Notes: generated by a model from the sequence alone, not told the origin. A DNA stretch of 64,000 nt from Xylanibacter brevis ATCC 19188 (GCF_000621725.1 NZ_JHXM01000001.1:137297-201296); one strand, 5' to 3'. Positions 1 to 10,500 are shown, counted from the first letter of the stretch. Made by a program: numbers and translations.

Positions 1-8
1 TGTAAGCA

Positions 9-2882
9 TCACTTCACGACGACCTTACGTCCGTTGATAATATACAGACCTCGTGGCAAATTGCTATCCAGCGATTTGCCATTTTTTATGGCTCGGCCTT
101 GCAGGTCATAGACGGTGGTGGCCTGTTGGGCGGGCTGCTGTGTCATGTCGGCAATGCCGGTGGGGTTCAGCGTCCAGAAGTCAAACACGCGGTTTTCCAT
201 CGTGTTCAGCGCCAGTGCCTCGGCAAACGACAGCGAACGGTCGTACACGATGAGGTCGTCGTAGCGCGCATCGGCCGAGCCCCAGAAGCCACCATTGCCC
301 AGATACAGATACTGGCAGGCCGACAGGTGATCCAGCACGAGACTATAGTCGAAGTCTGCCACCTTGTTGATGGCCACACCCTTCAGTTTGCCATTAGCGG
401 TGCTGAACGTCTTCTGACCGCCCGAGACATAGAGCTTGATGCCATCCTTGGCGAAGCTCAGCGTCACGAGTTGCCATTTGTTCTCCGACAGCCACTTGCT
501 CTCGATGGCATCGGGGTGGTTCAGGTCCAACCAGTTGTTCCACACCTCACTGCCGGCATCCTCTGTCTTGCCATCGTTGTAGCCCAGATAGGCATTACCC
601 GTGAAGAACAGGCGTGCCGCACCGTCGATGGCGCCCAGCAGTGTGCCATAGAGGTTGCTGTTGCTGCGATTCACCCACACCGAGATGGCAGCACCATTCT
701 CCAGGTTCTTGCCATAGAGCGGGTTGGGCACAGCCACGTAGCTCTCGCTCTTGTTCACCGATGGGAAGGTGTGTACCACGCGCCCGGTGCGCATCGGGTC
801 GCCGTCTTCCAGTGCGGGCTTGGTGCCACTGCCGTTCTTGCCCAGCGTGGCCTCCTGCGTGGCGTCAAACGAGTTGCTGAGCTGCGAATGGTCGAAGCCA
901 TAGTGTGCCAGCATGCTGCCCTGCCAGTTGGCAGTGGGAATGCTCTCCTTGTTGGCATACACCTTGTAGTTCTGCGTCCAGAAGTAGTTGGCCACATCCA
1001 GGCGTGCCGTGAGTGTCAGCGGCGTGTCTTGCGTCAGTCCGCTGGGGTTATACTTTCCATATTCCGAGATCACCTCGGGCTGTTCGCTCTGCCAACTCAG
1101 CACCGAGTTGGGCGAGGTGCAACCGATGTTGTGCAGATACACATCCTTGCTGACGTATTGGTTCTGCTTCACGGGCACCGTCATGTTGTTCAGCATCCAT
1201 GCCAGCTCGTACTTAGGCATCAGCTTATAGGCCCAGATGTTTGCACCCGTCGTGCCACAGGCCGTGATGGCCAGCGCATGCAGCGACTGGTTGTCCATAG
1301 TCTCTTCGACGACCACACCCTGATACTCTATCTTGTTCAGCGTCAGCGTGATATAGCTCGTACCCTCTGTCATGCGCCACGTGCCCGTGTACTTACCCGT
1401 CACGGTGCTGTCGGCATTCAGGTTCACCGTCACAGGCTCCACCTGTTCCAGCTGTGTGCGGTTGTTTGCGAACTTATGCATCAGCAGATTGTAGGTGCCC
1501 ACCATCTCCTCCTGTGTGAAGGGCTGTTTGGTGGCAATATCCTGGTCGGTGGTTTGCTCGCCATTATACTCGAAGGGAGCAGCCACAAGCCAACCGTCCT
1601 GCGTCTGGAACACCTGGTGCACGCGCACCTGATGGCCCTCGTCACCATCTTTGTTGTCATTGCAGAAGCGCGTGTGATACACCAGATAGGTACGTCCGTC
1701 GGGTGCCGCGATGATCGAGTTGTGACCTTGCGAGCGCTCTCCCTGCTGCATGTAGCCCCAGTGACTGTAGGGGCCTAACAGCTTCTCGCCGCGAGCGGGC
1801 GCATTATTGCCGAAGTTCAAGACATAACTCGAATATATAGGCGAGCGCTTGCCGGGATCGGAATAGGGCCCGTCAGGATTCTCCGAGCGATACACACGCA
1901 TGTTGTAGTCGCCGTTCTGCTGCAGTTCGCCATAGGTCACAAACAGATAGTAGTAGCCACCGATATATTCTATATAGGGTGCCTCGCCCGACGAGTAGTA
2001 GCCGCCGGCTATCTTCTTGCCGAAGTAGGCATCGCTGGTGTCGCTGTTCTCATACTCCACGTCATAGTCGCGCAGTCCCGTCTGCTCGTTCAGCTCCAGA
2101 ATGAAGATACCACCCGACCACGAGCCGTAGGCCATCCACAGCTTACCCTCCTCGTCGTAGAACACACAGGGGTCGATATTGTTTGGGAAACTGGGCTTCG
2201 TAATGCTGGCCCAAGGACTGTTATAACGTGAGGGCAGCGACGGCTGTGTGCCCAGCACCAGTTCCAGGTCTGTCTTCTTATAGTCCGTGTTGGCGTTCAG
2301 GCCAAAGCCGCTGATCACCACCGGACCCTGATATTCGTAAGGTCCCTCGATATTATCAGACGTCAGCAGGATGATGCTCGAGTTCCACTTCGGTCCGTTG
2401 ATGCTCAGATACTGGCACCACTTCTGCATGATGGGGTTCCAGATCACGTCGGGCGCCCACATGTTGCCGTTGATGTGCCATGGATTGCCGTTGCCGTCGC
2501 GCCAGTCAGGATAGGCTGCCGCCCACTCATAGGCATTGAAGGCTGGGAAGTCCACCTCCTGACCGCCCTTCATCACCTTCGTCACCTTGGGTGTCACGAA
2601 GGCATCAGTATTCGAGGCGTTGTTATTGGAGCCCACCTTCCAGGGCGAGCTAAACCACGTCCAGTTCTGCAGGTCTTGCGTCCAGGCCTGCGCACGGTGT
2701 GAGCCAAAGATGTAATATCGCTTGGAATTAGGTTCCCAGACCACAGAAGGGTCATGCACACTGACCCAGCGCTTGCTTGTAGTCTTGTACAAGGTCTTCG
2801 CCTCCGTCTGTGTCAACTCTGTCTGGGCGGTGCTGTTCAGTGCCAGCAATCCCATAGTTAACAGTGTAAAGATTCTCCTCAT
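9..2882 (-). CDS. Secreted GH43 glycosidase, probable endo-arabinanase, with LamG-like domain
   Basis: Predicted exported five-bladed beta-propeller glycoside hydrolase, probably acting on arabinan. The product has 957 aa. A signal peptide (about residues 1-20, ending STAQ) is followed by the GH43 domain: base Asp44 in VHDPSVV, pKa-modulating Asp near 237 in NIDPCVFYD, and acid Glu near 298 in SGEAPYIEY. A GH43_C-like beta domain (about 475-600) comes next, then an Ig-like linker and a concanavalin/LamG domain (about 700-900). It ends in the short Prevotella tail VYDLQGRAIKNG...LPRGLYIINGRKVVVK. The reading frame is open further upstream to 3035, but start 2882 is preferred because it opens the signal peptide and because the promoter at 2914-2945 lies inside the longer version. 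No SusC/SusD pair lies nearby. Family assignment is firm; arabinan specificity is inferred. Confidence 0.85.
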   Translation of the reverse strand: MRRIFTLLTMGLLALNSTAQTELTQTEAKTLYKTTSKRWVSVHDPSVVWEPNSKRYYIFGSHRAQAWTQDLQNWTWFSSPWKVGSNNNASNTDAFVTPKVTKVMKGGQEVDFPAFNAYEWAAAYPDWRDGNGNPWHINGNMWAPDVIWNPIMQKWCQYLSINGPKWNSSIILLTSDNIEGPYEYQGPVVISGFGLNANTDYKKTDLELVLGTQPSLPSRYNSPWASITKPSFPNNIDPCVFYDEEGKLWMAYGSWSGGIFILELNEQTGLRDYDVEYENSDTSDAYFGKKIAGGYYSSGEAPYIEYIGGYYYLFVTYGELQQNGDYNMRVYRSENPDGPYSDPGKRSPIYSSYVLNFGNNAPARGEKLLGPYSHWGYMQQGERSQGHNSIIAAPDGRTYLVYHTRFCNDNKDGDEGHQVRVHQVFQTQDGWLVAAPFEYNGEQTTDQDIATKQPFTQEEMVGTYNLLMHKFANNRTQLEQVEPVTVNLNADSTVTGKYTGTWRMTEGTSYITLTLNKIEYQGVVVEETMDNQSLHALAITACGTTGANIWAYKLMPKYELAWMLNNMTVPVKQNQYVSKDVYLHNIGCTSPNSVLSWQSEQPEVISEYGKYNPSGLTQDTPLTLTARLDVANYFWTQNYKVYANKESIPTANWQGSMLAHYGFDHSQLSNSFDATQEATLGKNGSGTKPALEDGDPMRTGRVVHTFPSVNKSESYVAVPNPLYGKNLENGAAISVWVNRSNSNLYGTLLGAIDGAARLFFTGNAYLGYNDGKTEDAGSEVWNNWLDLNHPDAIESKWLSENKWQLVTLSFAKDGIKLYVSGGQKTFSTANGKLKGVAINKVADFDYSLVLDHLSACQYLYLGNGGFWGSADARYDDLIVYDRSLSFAEALALNTMENRVFDFWTLNPTGIADMTQQPAQQATTVYDLQGRAIKNGKSLDSNLPRGLYIINGRKVVVK

Positions 2883-2913
2883 AATTATCTGCAGATTAGT
2901 TGTTTCTTGCTTG

Positions 2914-2945
2914 CAAAGATAAACATTGTTTTCTGTATAGCCAAA
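2914..2945 (-). promoter_or_regulatory. Bacteroidales promoter of the GH43 gene
   Basis: Read on the minus strand: -33 element TTTG (2942-2945), a 20-bp spacer, then -7 element TATCTTTG (2914-2921). This fits the Bacteroidetes sigma-ABfr consensus and leaves a leader of about 25-30 nt before the start at 2882. Confidence 0.75.
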
Positions 2946-2979
2946 CTTTTGATACAAAAAACAATCCAATCTCGGCCAT

Positions 2980-3060
2980 ATAGCGGTATAACAGAGCCAC
3001 TTTTTCAACCTAAAAGTGCCGTTTCTGTAGTTCACGACTTAAGTCGAAAGGCACCAAAGG
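2980..3060. repeat. Degenerate palindromic intergenic element sharing the core of the 52.5-kb array
   Basis: This lies in the 326-bp gap upstream of the GH43 gene. It contains CACTTTT (2998-3004) paired with AAAAGTG (3012-3018), and a perfect palindrome CGACTTAAGTCG (3035-3046) whose GACTTAAGTC core is the same as the one repeated four times at 52520-52595. Only one core copy is present here and I see no 22-bp periodicity. The rest of the gap holds the GH43 promoter and a terminator; no gene was seen. Confidence 0.55.
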
Positions 3061-3134
3061 GACCGTTTTGCGCCGCTAAACCTCCACGCTTAGGTCGCCA
3101 TGGCTTAGCTCTTGAGTTGCTGTTTCTGCCGTTG

Positions 3135-3185
3135 TGAAAAAGAACAGCTCCCATCCTGGCCGACAGGCAGTAGGATGGGAGCTGT
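3135..3185 (-). terminator. Rho-independent terminator of the queC-lipoprotein unit
   Basis: A perfect 14-bp stem (3144-3157 with 3172-3185) has a 14-nt loop. Read on the minus strand it is followed by the T-rich stretch TTCTTTTTC. It lies 24 bp beyond the stop codon of the lipoprotein gene. Confidence 0.85.
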
Positions 3186-3208
3186 TGTTATGTTGACAGG
3201 AGTCCTGC

Positions 3209-4105
3209 TTAATCGTCACTGTCCAGTTGCCAGCCCTTGTCTTCGAAATAGGTGTAGTGCAGTGTTGGCGAAACGAAGCGCTGACCGTCGTACACGCCCA
3301 TCATGACACGACCCACGGGAGTCACGTCTTCATACTCCATCAGGATCTGGGCCTTCGCGGTATTGTCGCTCGTCTTGCACACGTTGCGTGCCTTAATCAC
3401 GTCCAGCTCAAAGGCTTTAAGCATCACATCCTCGTACTTTTCCTTGGCTTTAGCCTTGTCGTAGGCACTGGCTTTAGAGTCAACGGCCTCTGTAGCTGGC
3501 TCATCGGGCTGGAAAGCTTCCTCGCTCTCTTCATATTCAGCCACCGTGTCGGGGGTCTCTACGACAGCTGGTGCTTCGGCCTGTGCTACAGGCTTTGAAA
3601 ACTCCTCAGCTTCCACCTTGTACTCGGGATACTTGCTCAGGTCTATCTCCTGATCGAGCTTCAGCTCCTTGGTGTCCTCATCGAGTTCGGCTTCCTGGGG
3701 TTCATAGAGCAGAGCACGACCTTTCTCGGTCAGCTCGACGGTCACGAAATAGGTGTCCACCTCTTCGTTGACATAGTAGCTCTCGGTGGTCCAATATCTG
3801 TAATAGTAGCCTGCCTGCACGCGGCGCTTCTTCCTGACGCGCTCTGTCTTTTTCACCACGTCGCACTTGTAGGTCACGATGTCGTTGGCAGCCAACTGGC
3901 GCAGTTTGTAGCGATCCTCGTTGTCGTTGCACTCGTAATAGCCGGTGCGAACATTTGCAAAACCTTCAAGACGATGCGTACGCGCCATCTCTTTCTTAAA
4001 CAGCTTCTTAGCTTTTGATGCACCCAGACTGTCGGGACTGTCACTGCAAGCCGTCAAACACAGGGCGGCCACCAGAATCAATAACAATGACGATAGTTTC
4101 TTCAT
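3209..4105 (-). CDS. Lipoprotein of unknown function
   Basis: Predicted outer-membrane or periplasmic lipoprotein of 298 aa with no recognised domain. The N-terminus MKKLSSLLLILVAALCLTAC is a lipoprotein signal with Cys20 as the lipidation site. Residues 35-145 form a basic, tyrosine-rich segment (RRVQAGYYYRYWTTESYYV). Residues about 150-220 are very acidic and Pro/Glu-rich, probably a flexible linker, before a C-terminal globular segment of about 70 aa ending LDSDD. It lies 54 bp downstream of queC on the same strand, with no clear promoter between them, so it may be read from the queC promoter. A strong terminator follows. No link to queuosine biosynthesis can be seen. Confidence 0.85.
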   Translation of the reverse strand: MKKLSSLLLILVAALCLTACSDSPDSLGASKAKKLFKKEMARTHRLEGFANVRTGYYECNDNEDRYKLRQLAANDIVTYKCDVVKKTERVRKKRRVQAGYYYRYWTTESYYVNEEVDTYFVTVELTEKGRALLYEPQEAELDEDTKELKLDQEIDLSKYPEYKVEAEEFSKPVAQAEAPAVVETPDTVAEYEESEEAFQPDEPATEAVDSKASAYDKAKAKEKYEDVMLKAFELDVIKARNVCKTSDNTAKAQILMEYEDVTPVGRVMMGVYDGQRFVSPTLHYTYFEDKGWQLDSDD

Positions 4106-4159
4106 AATGTAGTAATATTAAAAGGTTAGTATAAAAGTAGTTATTGGTATGCAGTAGGA

Positions 4160-4813
4160 TTAGTCTTCATAGACAGTACGGTCGTCGATGCCTGCCAGCT
4201 CAAACGCCTCACGGCGCTCTACGCAGGTGCCACAACGACCACAGTGGTGCTCACCACCACGATAGCACGACCACGTCTCGCTGTAGTCGATGCCCAGCTC
4301 CTTGCCGCGGGCGGCAATCTGTGCCTTGGTCAGGTTGGTATAGGGCGACAACAGGCGCACGCCATTGTACGTGCCGGCCTGCGCCGTGGCATCGAAAGCA
4401 TCCACAAACTCGGGGCGGCAGTCGGGATAGATAGTGTGATCGCCGCCGTGGTTGGCCATCATCACATACTGCAGGTTGTTGCTCTCAGCCATGCCCACAG
4501 CGATAGACAGCATGATGCCGTTGCGGAAAGGCACCACCGTTGACTTCATGTTCTCGTCGGCATAGTGGCCCTCGGGGATGGCATCAGCGCCCGACAGCAG
4601 CGAACTGCGGAAATAGGTGGCCATAAACTGCAGGGGGATGGTGATATGACGGATGCCCAGTCGCTCGCAGTGCATGCGGGCAAAGGGTATCTCGCGGGCA
4701 TTATGATTAGAGCCATAATCAAACGAGATGGCCATGGCGATACGGTCTTTGTAATCGTAGAGCATGGTGGTGGAATCTACGCCACCGCTCAAAATCAAAA
4801 TGCTGTCTTTCAT
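4160..4813 (-). CDS. queC: 7-cyano-7-deazaguanine synthase (queuosine biosynthesis)
   Basis: Cytosolic ATP-dependent enzyme that converts 7-carboxy-7-deazaguanine and ammonia to preQ0 in queuosine tRNA modification. The 217-aa product is of normal length. It begins with the PP-loop motif ILSGGVDST (residues 6-14). Its C-terminus carries the zinc-binding cysteine cluster CYRGGEHHCGRCGTC (about 183-197). The other queuosine genes are not in the window. The gene is divergent from the GH92 gene at 4901, with an 87-bp intergenic region holding both promoters. A minus-strand -7 element TATATTTG lies at 4837-4844; no good -33 element was found. Confidence 0.95.
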   Translation of the reverse strand: MKDSILILSGGVDSTTMLYDYKDRIAMAISFDYGSNHNAREIPFARMHCERLGIRHITIPLQFMATYFRSSLLSGADAIPEGHYADENMKSTVVPFRNGIMLSIAVGMAESNNLQYVMMANHGGDHTIYPDCRPEFVDAFDATAQAGTYNGVRLLSPYTNLTKAQIAARGKELGIDYSETWSCYRGGEHHCGRCGTCVERREAFELAGIDDRTVYED

Positions 4814-4836
4814 ATTCTTTCTCTGCTATTCGGTTG

Positions 4837-4844
4837 CAAATATA
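4837..4844 (-). promoter_or_regulatory. Probable -7 element of the queC promoter
   Basis: TATATTTG on the minus strand matches TAnnTTTG and lies 23 bp before the queC start. No convincing -33 TTTG at the usual spacing was found. Confidence 0.5.
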
Positions 4845-4888
4845 TGCAATTTATTTTAATTGGAGCACATTCAAAAGGAAAAAATGTA

Positions 4889-4896
4889 TATCTTTG
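4889..4896 (+). promoter_or_regulatory. -7 element abutting the GH92 start codon
   Basis: TATCTTTG ends only 4 bp before the ATG at 4901, so transcription would begin at or beside the start codon. There is no room for a Shine-Dalgarno or leader. The -33 element is not clear. Confidence 0.55.
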
Positions 4897-4900
4897 CACT

Positions 4901-7567
4901 ATGAAACTAAAAACCATACTACTATTTACAAGTCTTCTGAGTCTTTTTTCGGAACTGTCGGCCCAGTGCTGGCAATATGTGGATCCGCGCATCGGCAGCG
5001 TGGGCGTGGGACGCACGTTCCCTGGCCCCTGCATGCCCTTTGGCATGGTGAAACCAGGTCCCGACTGCGGGGTGCTGCCCAATGCGGGATGGGCCGAGAT
5101 GCCTGCCAAGGTGACGGGCTTCTCGCAGACGCACGTTAGTGGCACGGGAGGCGGACAGAAGTATGGTAACATCCTGATACAACCATGCCTCACGGACAGT
5201 GACTGCAGGGAGCAGGCACGCCGTGAGGAGCATTTTGCGCTGGGCTACTACGCCACCACCTTCGACAACGGCATCCGCACGGAGATCACCACCGATGAGC
5301 GCTGCGCCTACTATCGTTTCCACTATCCTGCCAAGGGGGCACTACTACTGGACGTGACCCACTTCCTGGGCAAAGACCCTGTGCCCAACCAGCGCGAGCG
5401 ACAGCAGTTTGTGGAGGCGGCCTACCGCGTGGTGAGCGACCGCGAGGTGCAGGGCTACTCCTGCATCCGGGGCGGTTGGAACAATGGCGGCCCCTACACG
5501 GTATATTTCTCGCTACAGACCGACCGGCCCTTCACAGCCAAAGGCAGTCTGCTGTGCTTTGACGATACCACGGTCAACGTGAAGATAGGCATCTCTTATG
5601 TCAGTCAGCAGCAAGCCCAACGGAATGTGGGCAAGCGCTCGTTCGACCAGCAACTGCAACATCTGCGCACCACGTGGGAGGGGTATCTCTCCAAGGTGCA
5701 CATCGACGGCACCGCGCAGCAGAAGCGGATGTTCTACACAGCGCTCTATCACACCATGCTGATGCCGGTGGACAAGACGGGCGAGAACCCACGATGGAAA
5801 GAGGGTGATTACTATGATGACTACTACGCCATCTGGGACACCTACCGCACGTCGTCGCCTCTGCTCACGCTGCTTTGCCCCGAGCGCGAGGTAGCTATGG
5901 TCAACGCGCTGCTCAACATCTACAAGCACGAGGGATATATGCCCGACGCACGCAGCGGCGATTGCAATGGCAGGACACAGGGCGGCTCGAATGCCGACGT
6001 GGTCGTGGCCGATGCACTGGCCAAGGGACTGAAAGGCATTGACTACCAGCTGGCGCTGGAGGCCATGCTGAAAGACGGCGAGGTGGATGCCGGCAGCGAC
6101 CACGAGAAGCACGGGCGCGGCGGACTGAACGAATATATCTCGCTGGGATACATCCCCTATGGCATTCCGCGAGCCGGCACCCGCACCGTGGAATATGCCT
6201 TCAACGACTGGTGCATAGCCCAGGTGGCCCAACAGTTAGGCGAGACAGAGGTATATCAGCGCTACTTGAAGCGGTCTGACAACTGGAAGAACCTGTGGCG
6301 CAAGGATTATACCTACGACGGCATGCGTGGCTTCATCATGCCAAAAGACGCACAGGGCCAATGGCTCGACGCTGTACCCTGGGGCCACTCCAAGGTGTTC
6401 CACCCCACCATCCCCTATACGCCCACAACCAAGGTGGCACCGTGGTACCTGCCATGGTGGGACACGTTCTTCTACGAGGCCACCAGCGAAGAGTACTCAC
6501 TCAGCATCCCGCACGACGTGGAAGGACTCATCGAGGCCTGCGGCGGTCAGGAGGCTTTCCAACAGCGCCTGGACCTGTTCTTCCAGAAGGGATATTACAA
6601 CGTGCAGAACGAGCCCTCGTTCCTCTCGCCCTGCCTCTATCACTGGATCGGGCGCCCCGACCTGAGCACCCAGCGCATCCACCAGATCATCAACGACCAC
6701 TACACCGACAGCCCCGACGGACTGCCCGGCAACGATGACTCGGGCGCCATGTCGTCGTGGCTGGCCTTCCACATGATGGGCCTCTACCCACTGGCAGGCA
6801 CCGACACCTACCTGCTCAACCTCCCGCTACTGCCCCACTACTGCTTCACCCTGCCCAACGGCCAGCAGCTGGAGGTAGAAAGAACGGGCGACGGCCCCCA
6901 CTTCGCCGCCGTCACCTGGAACGGCCGCCCGCTCCCCGCCGCCCGCATCACCCACCAAGACCTCCTAAAAGGCGGCAAGCTCCATTTCACCGCCGCCCCT
7001 GCTCCCGCAGCCTCGAAGCCCGAGCCCGCTCTCTCCGAGCCAGGCCAAGCCCTTTCCGCCCCCGGCGTTGCCCTCTCGAAGCCCGGGCCCGCTGCCCCCG
7101 CAGCCCTTCTCCGTAGGCCAGCCGTTTCGGCTGGCACTCCCGCCTCCCCCAGCGCCCATATCGCCTTCACCCTGAACCGCCAGTACCGCAGCTGGCCCCT
7201 GGCCTACAGCTGGCGCGCCGACACGCTGGTGCTCACCTGCAAGCAGACCACCTACCACATCCCGCGCCAGGAGGTAGAGCAAGCCACCACCTTCTGCTGG
7301 CTCACCCCGCAGCAAGACGGCACCACCTACCACGCCGTCAAGGGCACCTTCGCCTTCATTTCGCAAAAGGCCTATGCCGAGCTAAGGACAAAGGGCGCCT
7401 TCGTTTACGACGCCATCACTTGGCGCAAGGTAGATGAAACGCCCGACGTGGTGCACGTGAAGGCCGACATCGACGCCACGGAGATGTGGATCGTGAAGAA
7501 CGAGACACTGCCGCTGGTGCTGGAGATGAGACACAACCCACTTGGTATTGACTGGACAATCAGATAG
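4901..7567 (+). CDS. GH92 alpha-mannosidase, exported, with a low-complexity insertion
   Basis: Predicted secreted calcium-dependent exo-alpha-mannosidase of 888 aa. The signal peptide is MKLKTILLFTSLLSLFSELSAQ. The N-terminal GH92 domain shows YVDPRIGSVGVGRTFPGPCMPFGM. The catalytic half carries the acid in QNEPSF (Glu571) and the base pair in GNDDSG (Asp612, Asp613), so the active site appears intact. Residues about 702-750 are an odd Ala/Pro/Ser insertion made of repeats of the form ALSxPGxA, encoded by very GC-rich DNA that ends in a palindrome; homologues would normally have only a short loop here. The start at 4901 is chosen because it opens the signal peptide; the frame extends upstream across the promoter. 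The next gene begins 2 bp after the stop, so the two are an operon. Linkage specificity cannot be read from the sequence. Confidence 0.9.
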   Translation: MKLKTILLFTSLLSLFSELSAQCWQYVDPRIGSVGVGRTFPGPCMPFGMVKPGPDCGVLPNAGWAEMPAKVTGFSQTHVSGTGGGQKYGNILIQPCLTDSDCREQARREEHFALGYYATTFDNGIRTEITTDERCAYYRFHYPAKGALLLDVTHFLGKDPVPNQRERQQFVEAAYRVVSDREVQGYSCIRGGWNNGGPYTVYFSLQTDRPFTAKGSLLCFDDTTVNVKIGISYVSQQQAQRNVGKRSFDQQLQHLRTTWEGYLSKVHIDGTAQQKRMFYTALYHTMLMPVDKTGENPRWKEGDYYDDYYAIWDTYRTSSPLLTLLCPEREVAMVNALLNIYKHEGYMPDARSGDCNGRTQGGSNADVVVADALAKGLKGIDYQLALEAMLKDGEVDAGSDHEKHGRGGLNEYISLGYIPYGIPRAGTRTVEYAFNDWCIAQVAQQLGETEVYQRYLKRSDNWKNLWRKDYTYDGMRGFIMPKDAQGQWLDAVPWGHSKVFHPTIPYTPTTKVAPWYLPWWDTFFYEATSEEYSLSIPHDVEGLIEACGGQEAFQQRLDLFFQKGYYNVQNEPSFLSPCLYHWIGRPDLSTQRIHQIINDHYTDSPDGLPGNDDSGAMSSWLAFHMMGLYPLAGTDTYLLNLPLLPHYCFTLPNGQQLEVERTGDGPHFAAVTWNGRPLPAARITHQDLLKGGKLHFTAAPAPAASKPEPALSEPGQALSAPGVALSKPGPAAPAALLRRPAVSAGTPASPSAHIAFTLNRQYRSWPLAYSWRADTLVLTCKQTTYHIPRQEVEQATTFCWLTPQQDGTTYHAVKGTFAFISQKAYAELRTKGAFVYDAITWRKVDETPDVVHVKADIDATEMWIVKNETLPLVLEMRHNPLGIDWTIR
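6990..7150. repeat. GC-rich repeat insertion inside the GH92 gene, ending in a REP-like palindrome
   Basis: Imperfect copies of a unit containing CTCGAAGCCCGGGCCCGCT encode repeats ALSxPGxA. They are followed by a perfect hairpin at 7117-7135, GCCAGCCG / TTT / CGGCTGGC. The reading frame is kept throughout. Base composition is far more GC-rich than the rest of the gene. Confidence 0.65.
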
Positions 7568-7569
7568 CA

Positions 7570-10500
7570 ATGAGAAGACTAAGCATCCTAACAACGTGCC
7601 TGCTATGGGCACTGACAAACCTGGCGCAAGCGCTGTCGCCCGAACAGACGGGCGGCGTGTATTATGCCTACCCCGTGACAGTGGCAGAGAAATGCACCTT
7701 TCCCGATGGATTCGACGTTTTTTATATCTCGCACTACGGCCGCCACGGTTCGCGATGGTTGCCCGACGAGCAGCGCTACACGTGGGTGCTGCAGCAGTTT
7801 GCAGACGATGACAGGCTGACGCCGATGGGCCGCGATGTCAAGAAGCGCTTGCTACGGGTATGGAAGAACGCCAAAGGAAACGCGGGCCAACTGACACCAC
7901 TGGGCGCCAGGCAGCACCGACAGATAGCTCAGCGAATGGCGAGAAACTACCCACTGGTCTTTGCTAAAGGGGCCATGCTGCAGGCACGTTCGAGCACGGT
8001 GACGCGCTGCAGGGCGTCGATGCTGGCTTTCTGCAGCCAACTGCCCAACAAGGACATCCGCCCCGAGACAGATGCACGCTTCATGGCGTATATCAACTAC
8101 GAGTCTGACGAGCTGAAAGCGCTGTCGCAAAAAACCAAGAGTCAGCTCAACATCTCAACAGAGCGCTTCATCAGTCGTCTGTTCAAGTCGCCACTGGCCG
8201 ACCCCACGACCGAGAGGCGCCTGCTGTCTGAGCTGCACACCATCGCTGCCGACATGCAAGACATCCCGATGAGACTGCAGTTTTGGGACCTTTTCACCGA
8301 GGAGGAGATGCTGGCTGTGCACCAGGCAAACGACGAACGAATGACGATGATCAACGGACAGACACCCCTGAACGATGGCATCCCTGCCCGTTCGAGCATC
8401 CCCCTATGGGAAAACATCGAGCAGGAGGCCGACGCCATGATAGCCAGTGGCGGCCATGGGGCCTCGCTGCGCTTCGGCCACGACACGGCCCTGTTCCGCC
8501 TGTTGACACTGCTGCAGTTGTCATTACCCGGCAGCGGCATGGAGGACATCGTGCCGATGGCGGCCAACCTGCAGATGGTCTTTGCCCGAAATGCGGAAGG
8601 CCAGGTGCTGGTGCAGCTGCTACACAACGAAAAACATCAAAAACTGCCCATTTTATCGGTTGGCGACAGTTACCGATGGGAGGATGTAAAGACCTACATG
8701 CACCAGCGCATCCACATGCTGAGCCACGTCAAACAACTGGCCGCCCTGAACACGATGGTGGGCACTGCACCCGCCAACACACAGTCGGCAGGCTTGTTTG
8801 GAAAAGGATCCGAGGAACACGGACAGACGTTGCCCGCCGTGCTGGTGCCTCACGGCCAGACGTTCTGGACACCACAGACGCGCGACACGGAAAAAAAATG
8901 TGTGGCGCCTTATTACTATACCGACTCACTATTTCAGGGCATACGGGCCAGTCACTGGCTGGTGGGTGGCTGCACGCAGGACTACGGGTCGTTTACGGTG
9001 GCAGCCCTGAGCGGCAAAGCACGCCTTACGGCAGCGCAACGGGCCACACGCTTCTCGCATGCTGACGAGGTGTCGCACCCTTATTATTATAAGGTATATC
9101 TGCCCGACGAGCGACTGACCATCGAGATGACGGCACTGAGCCACAGCGCCATCATGCGCGTCACACCATCGGAAGATGGTCCTGTGCACATCGTGGTGAG
9201 CACCAATAGCGATGAGAACGAGGGATGGATAGGCCACGACAGCACGAGTCAGTCGGTAGAGGCATGCAACCCCGTGCACCGCATCTATCAGGGATGGGGC
9301 GAACGGGCAGGCTTTAGCGGATATTTGAGGATGACCTACAGCGATGAAATGGCCGCTTTTTCGTCATTTCATCAGGGTATTTGCCTCACCTTCAACGGCC
9401 AAAAGGGGCGCCCCATGGAGTTCCGGTTGGCCACCTCGTTTACTGGAAGAGAAGGGGCAGAAAGGAACCTGAACGAACAGCTATCGTTTGAGGAAATGAT
9501 GGAGGCAAACATCAAGCTATGGAACGAACGGATGCACACCATCGACGTGAGCGACAGCGATGAAAACAAAGTGAGCCAGTTTTACGGTGCGCTGTATCGG
9601 ACCTCGTTCCTGCCGCGCGAGATGAGCGATGTGGATGGAACATATCCCACCTTTGCGGGAACAACAAATCAAAAAGGGAATGGCAGAACGCACTATGGCG
9701 ACTTCTCCATGTGGGACACCTACAGGGCCGTGCACCCGCTGCTGAACCTGATAGACCCACAGCGCTCGGCCGACATGATGCAGTCGCTGGTGGACATGTA
9801 CGAAGAGGGCGGCTGGCTGCCCATCTTCCCGTGCTGGAACAGCTATACGGCGGCGATGATTGGCGACCACTGCGCATCGGTGCTGGCAGACGCCTACCTC
9901 AAGGGTATCAGGAATTTCGACGCGACGAAAGCCTACGAAGGCATGCGGAAAAATGCGATGGAATGGCCAAAAACAGAAACTGAATACAAGGATGGACTGG
10001 GCCGCAGGGCACTGAAATCGTACCTGAAATATGGCTATATTCCCATGGAAGACCATGTAGAAGAGGCTTTTCATACGGATGAACAGACCTCGCGCACCCT
10101 GGAATATGCCTATGACGACTTCTGCGTGGCGCAGATGGCCAAGGCTTTGGGCCATGAGGCCGACTATCAGAAGCTGATGGCACGCAGCGAGAACTGGCGC
10201 AACGTGATCAATCCGCTGACGGGCTATGCCGACGGGCGCCATGCCGATGGCCGCTGGGAGAACAACAGCGACCTGACTCATCGCAAGCAGTACATCACCG
10301 AGGGCGCCACTTGCCACTACACGTGGTACGTGCCACAGAACATGCCTGGACTAATACAACTGATGGGTGGGCGCCAGGCTTTTGTGGCTAAGCTCGACTC
10401 GATGTTCAGCGAAGGGCGCTACTGGCATGGCAACGAGCCATGTCATCAGGTGGCGTGGCTCTATGCCATGGCGGGTGAACGCGAGAAGACGTACCAACAG

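Noticed and set aside
99..1778. Long plus-strand open frame of 559 codons opposite the GH43 gene
   Set aside because: It is antisense to a gene with clear family motifs, and its product is His/Val/Gln-rich with no domain or signal, typical of a shadow of GC-biased codons.
3061..3130. Possible small RNA downstream of the palindrome near 3040
   Set aside because: No promoter, conserved structure or terminator in the right orientation could be assigned to it.
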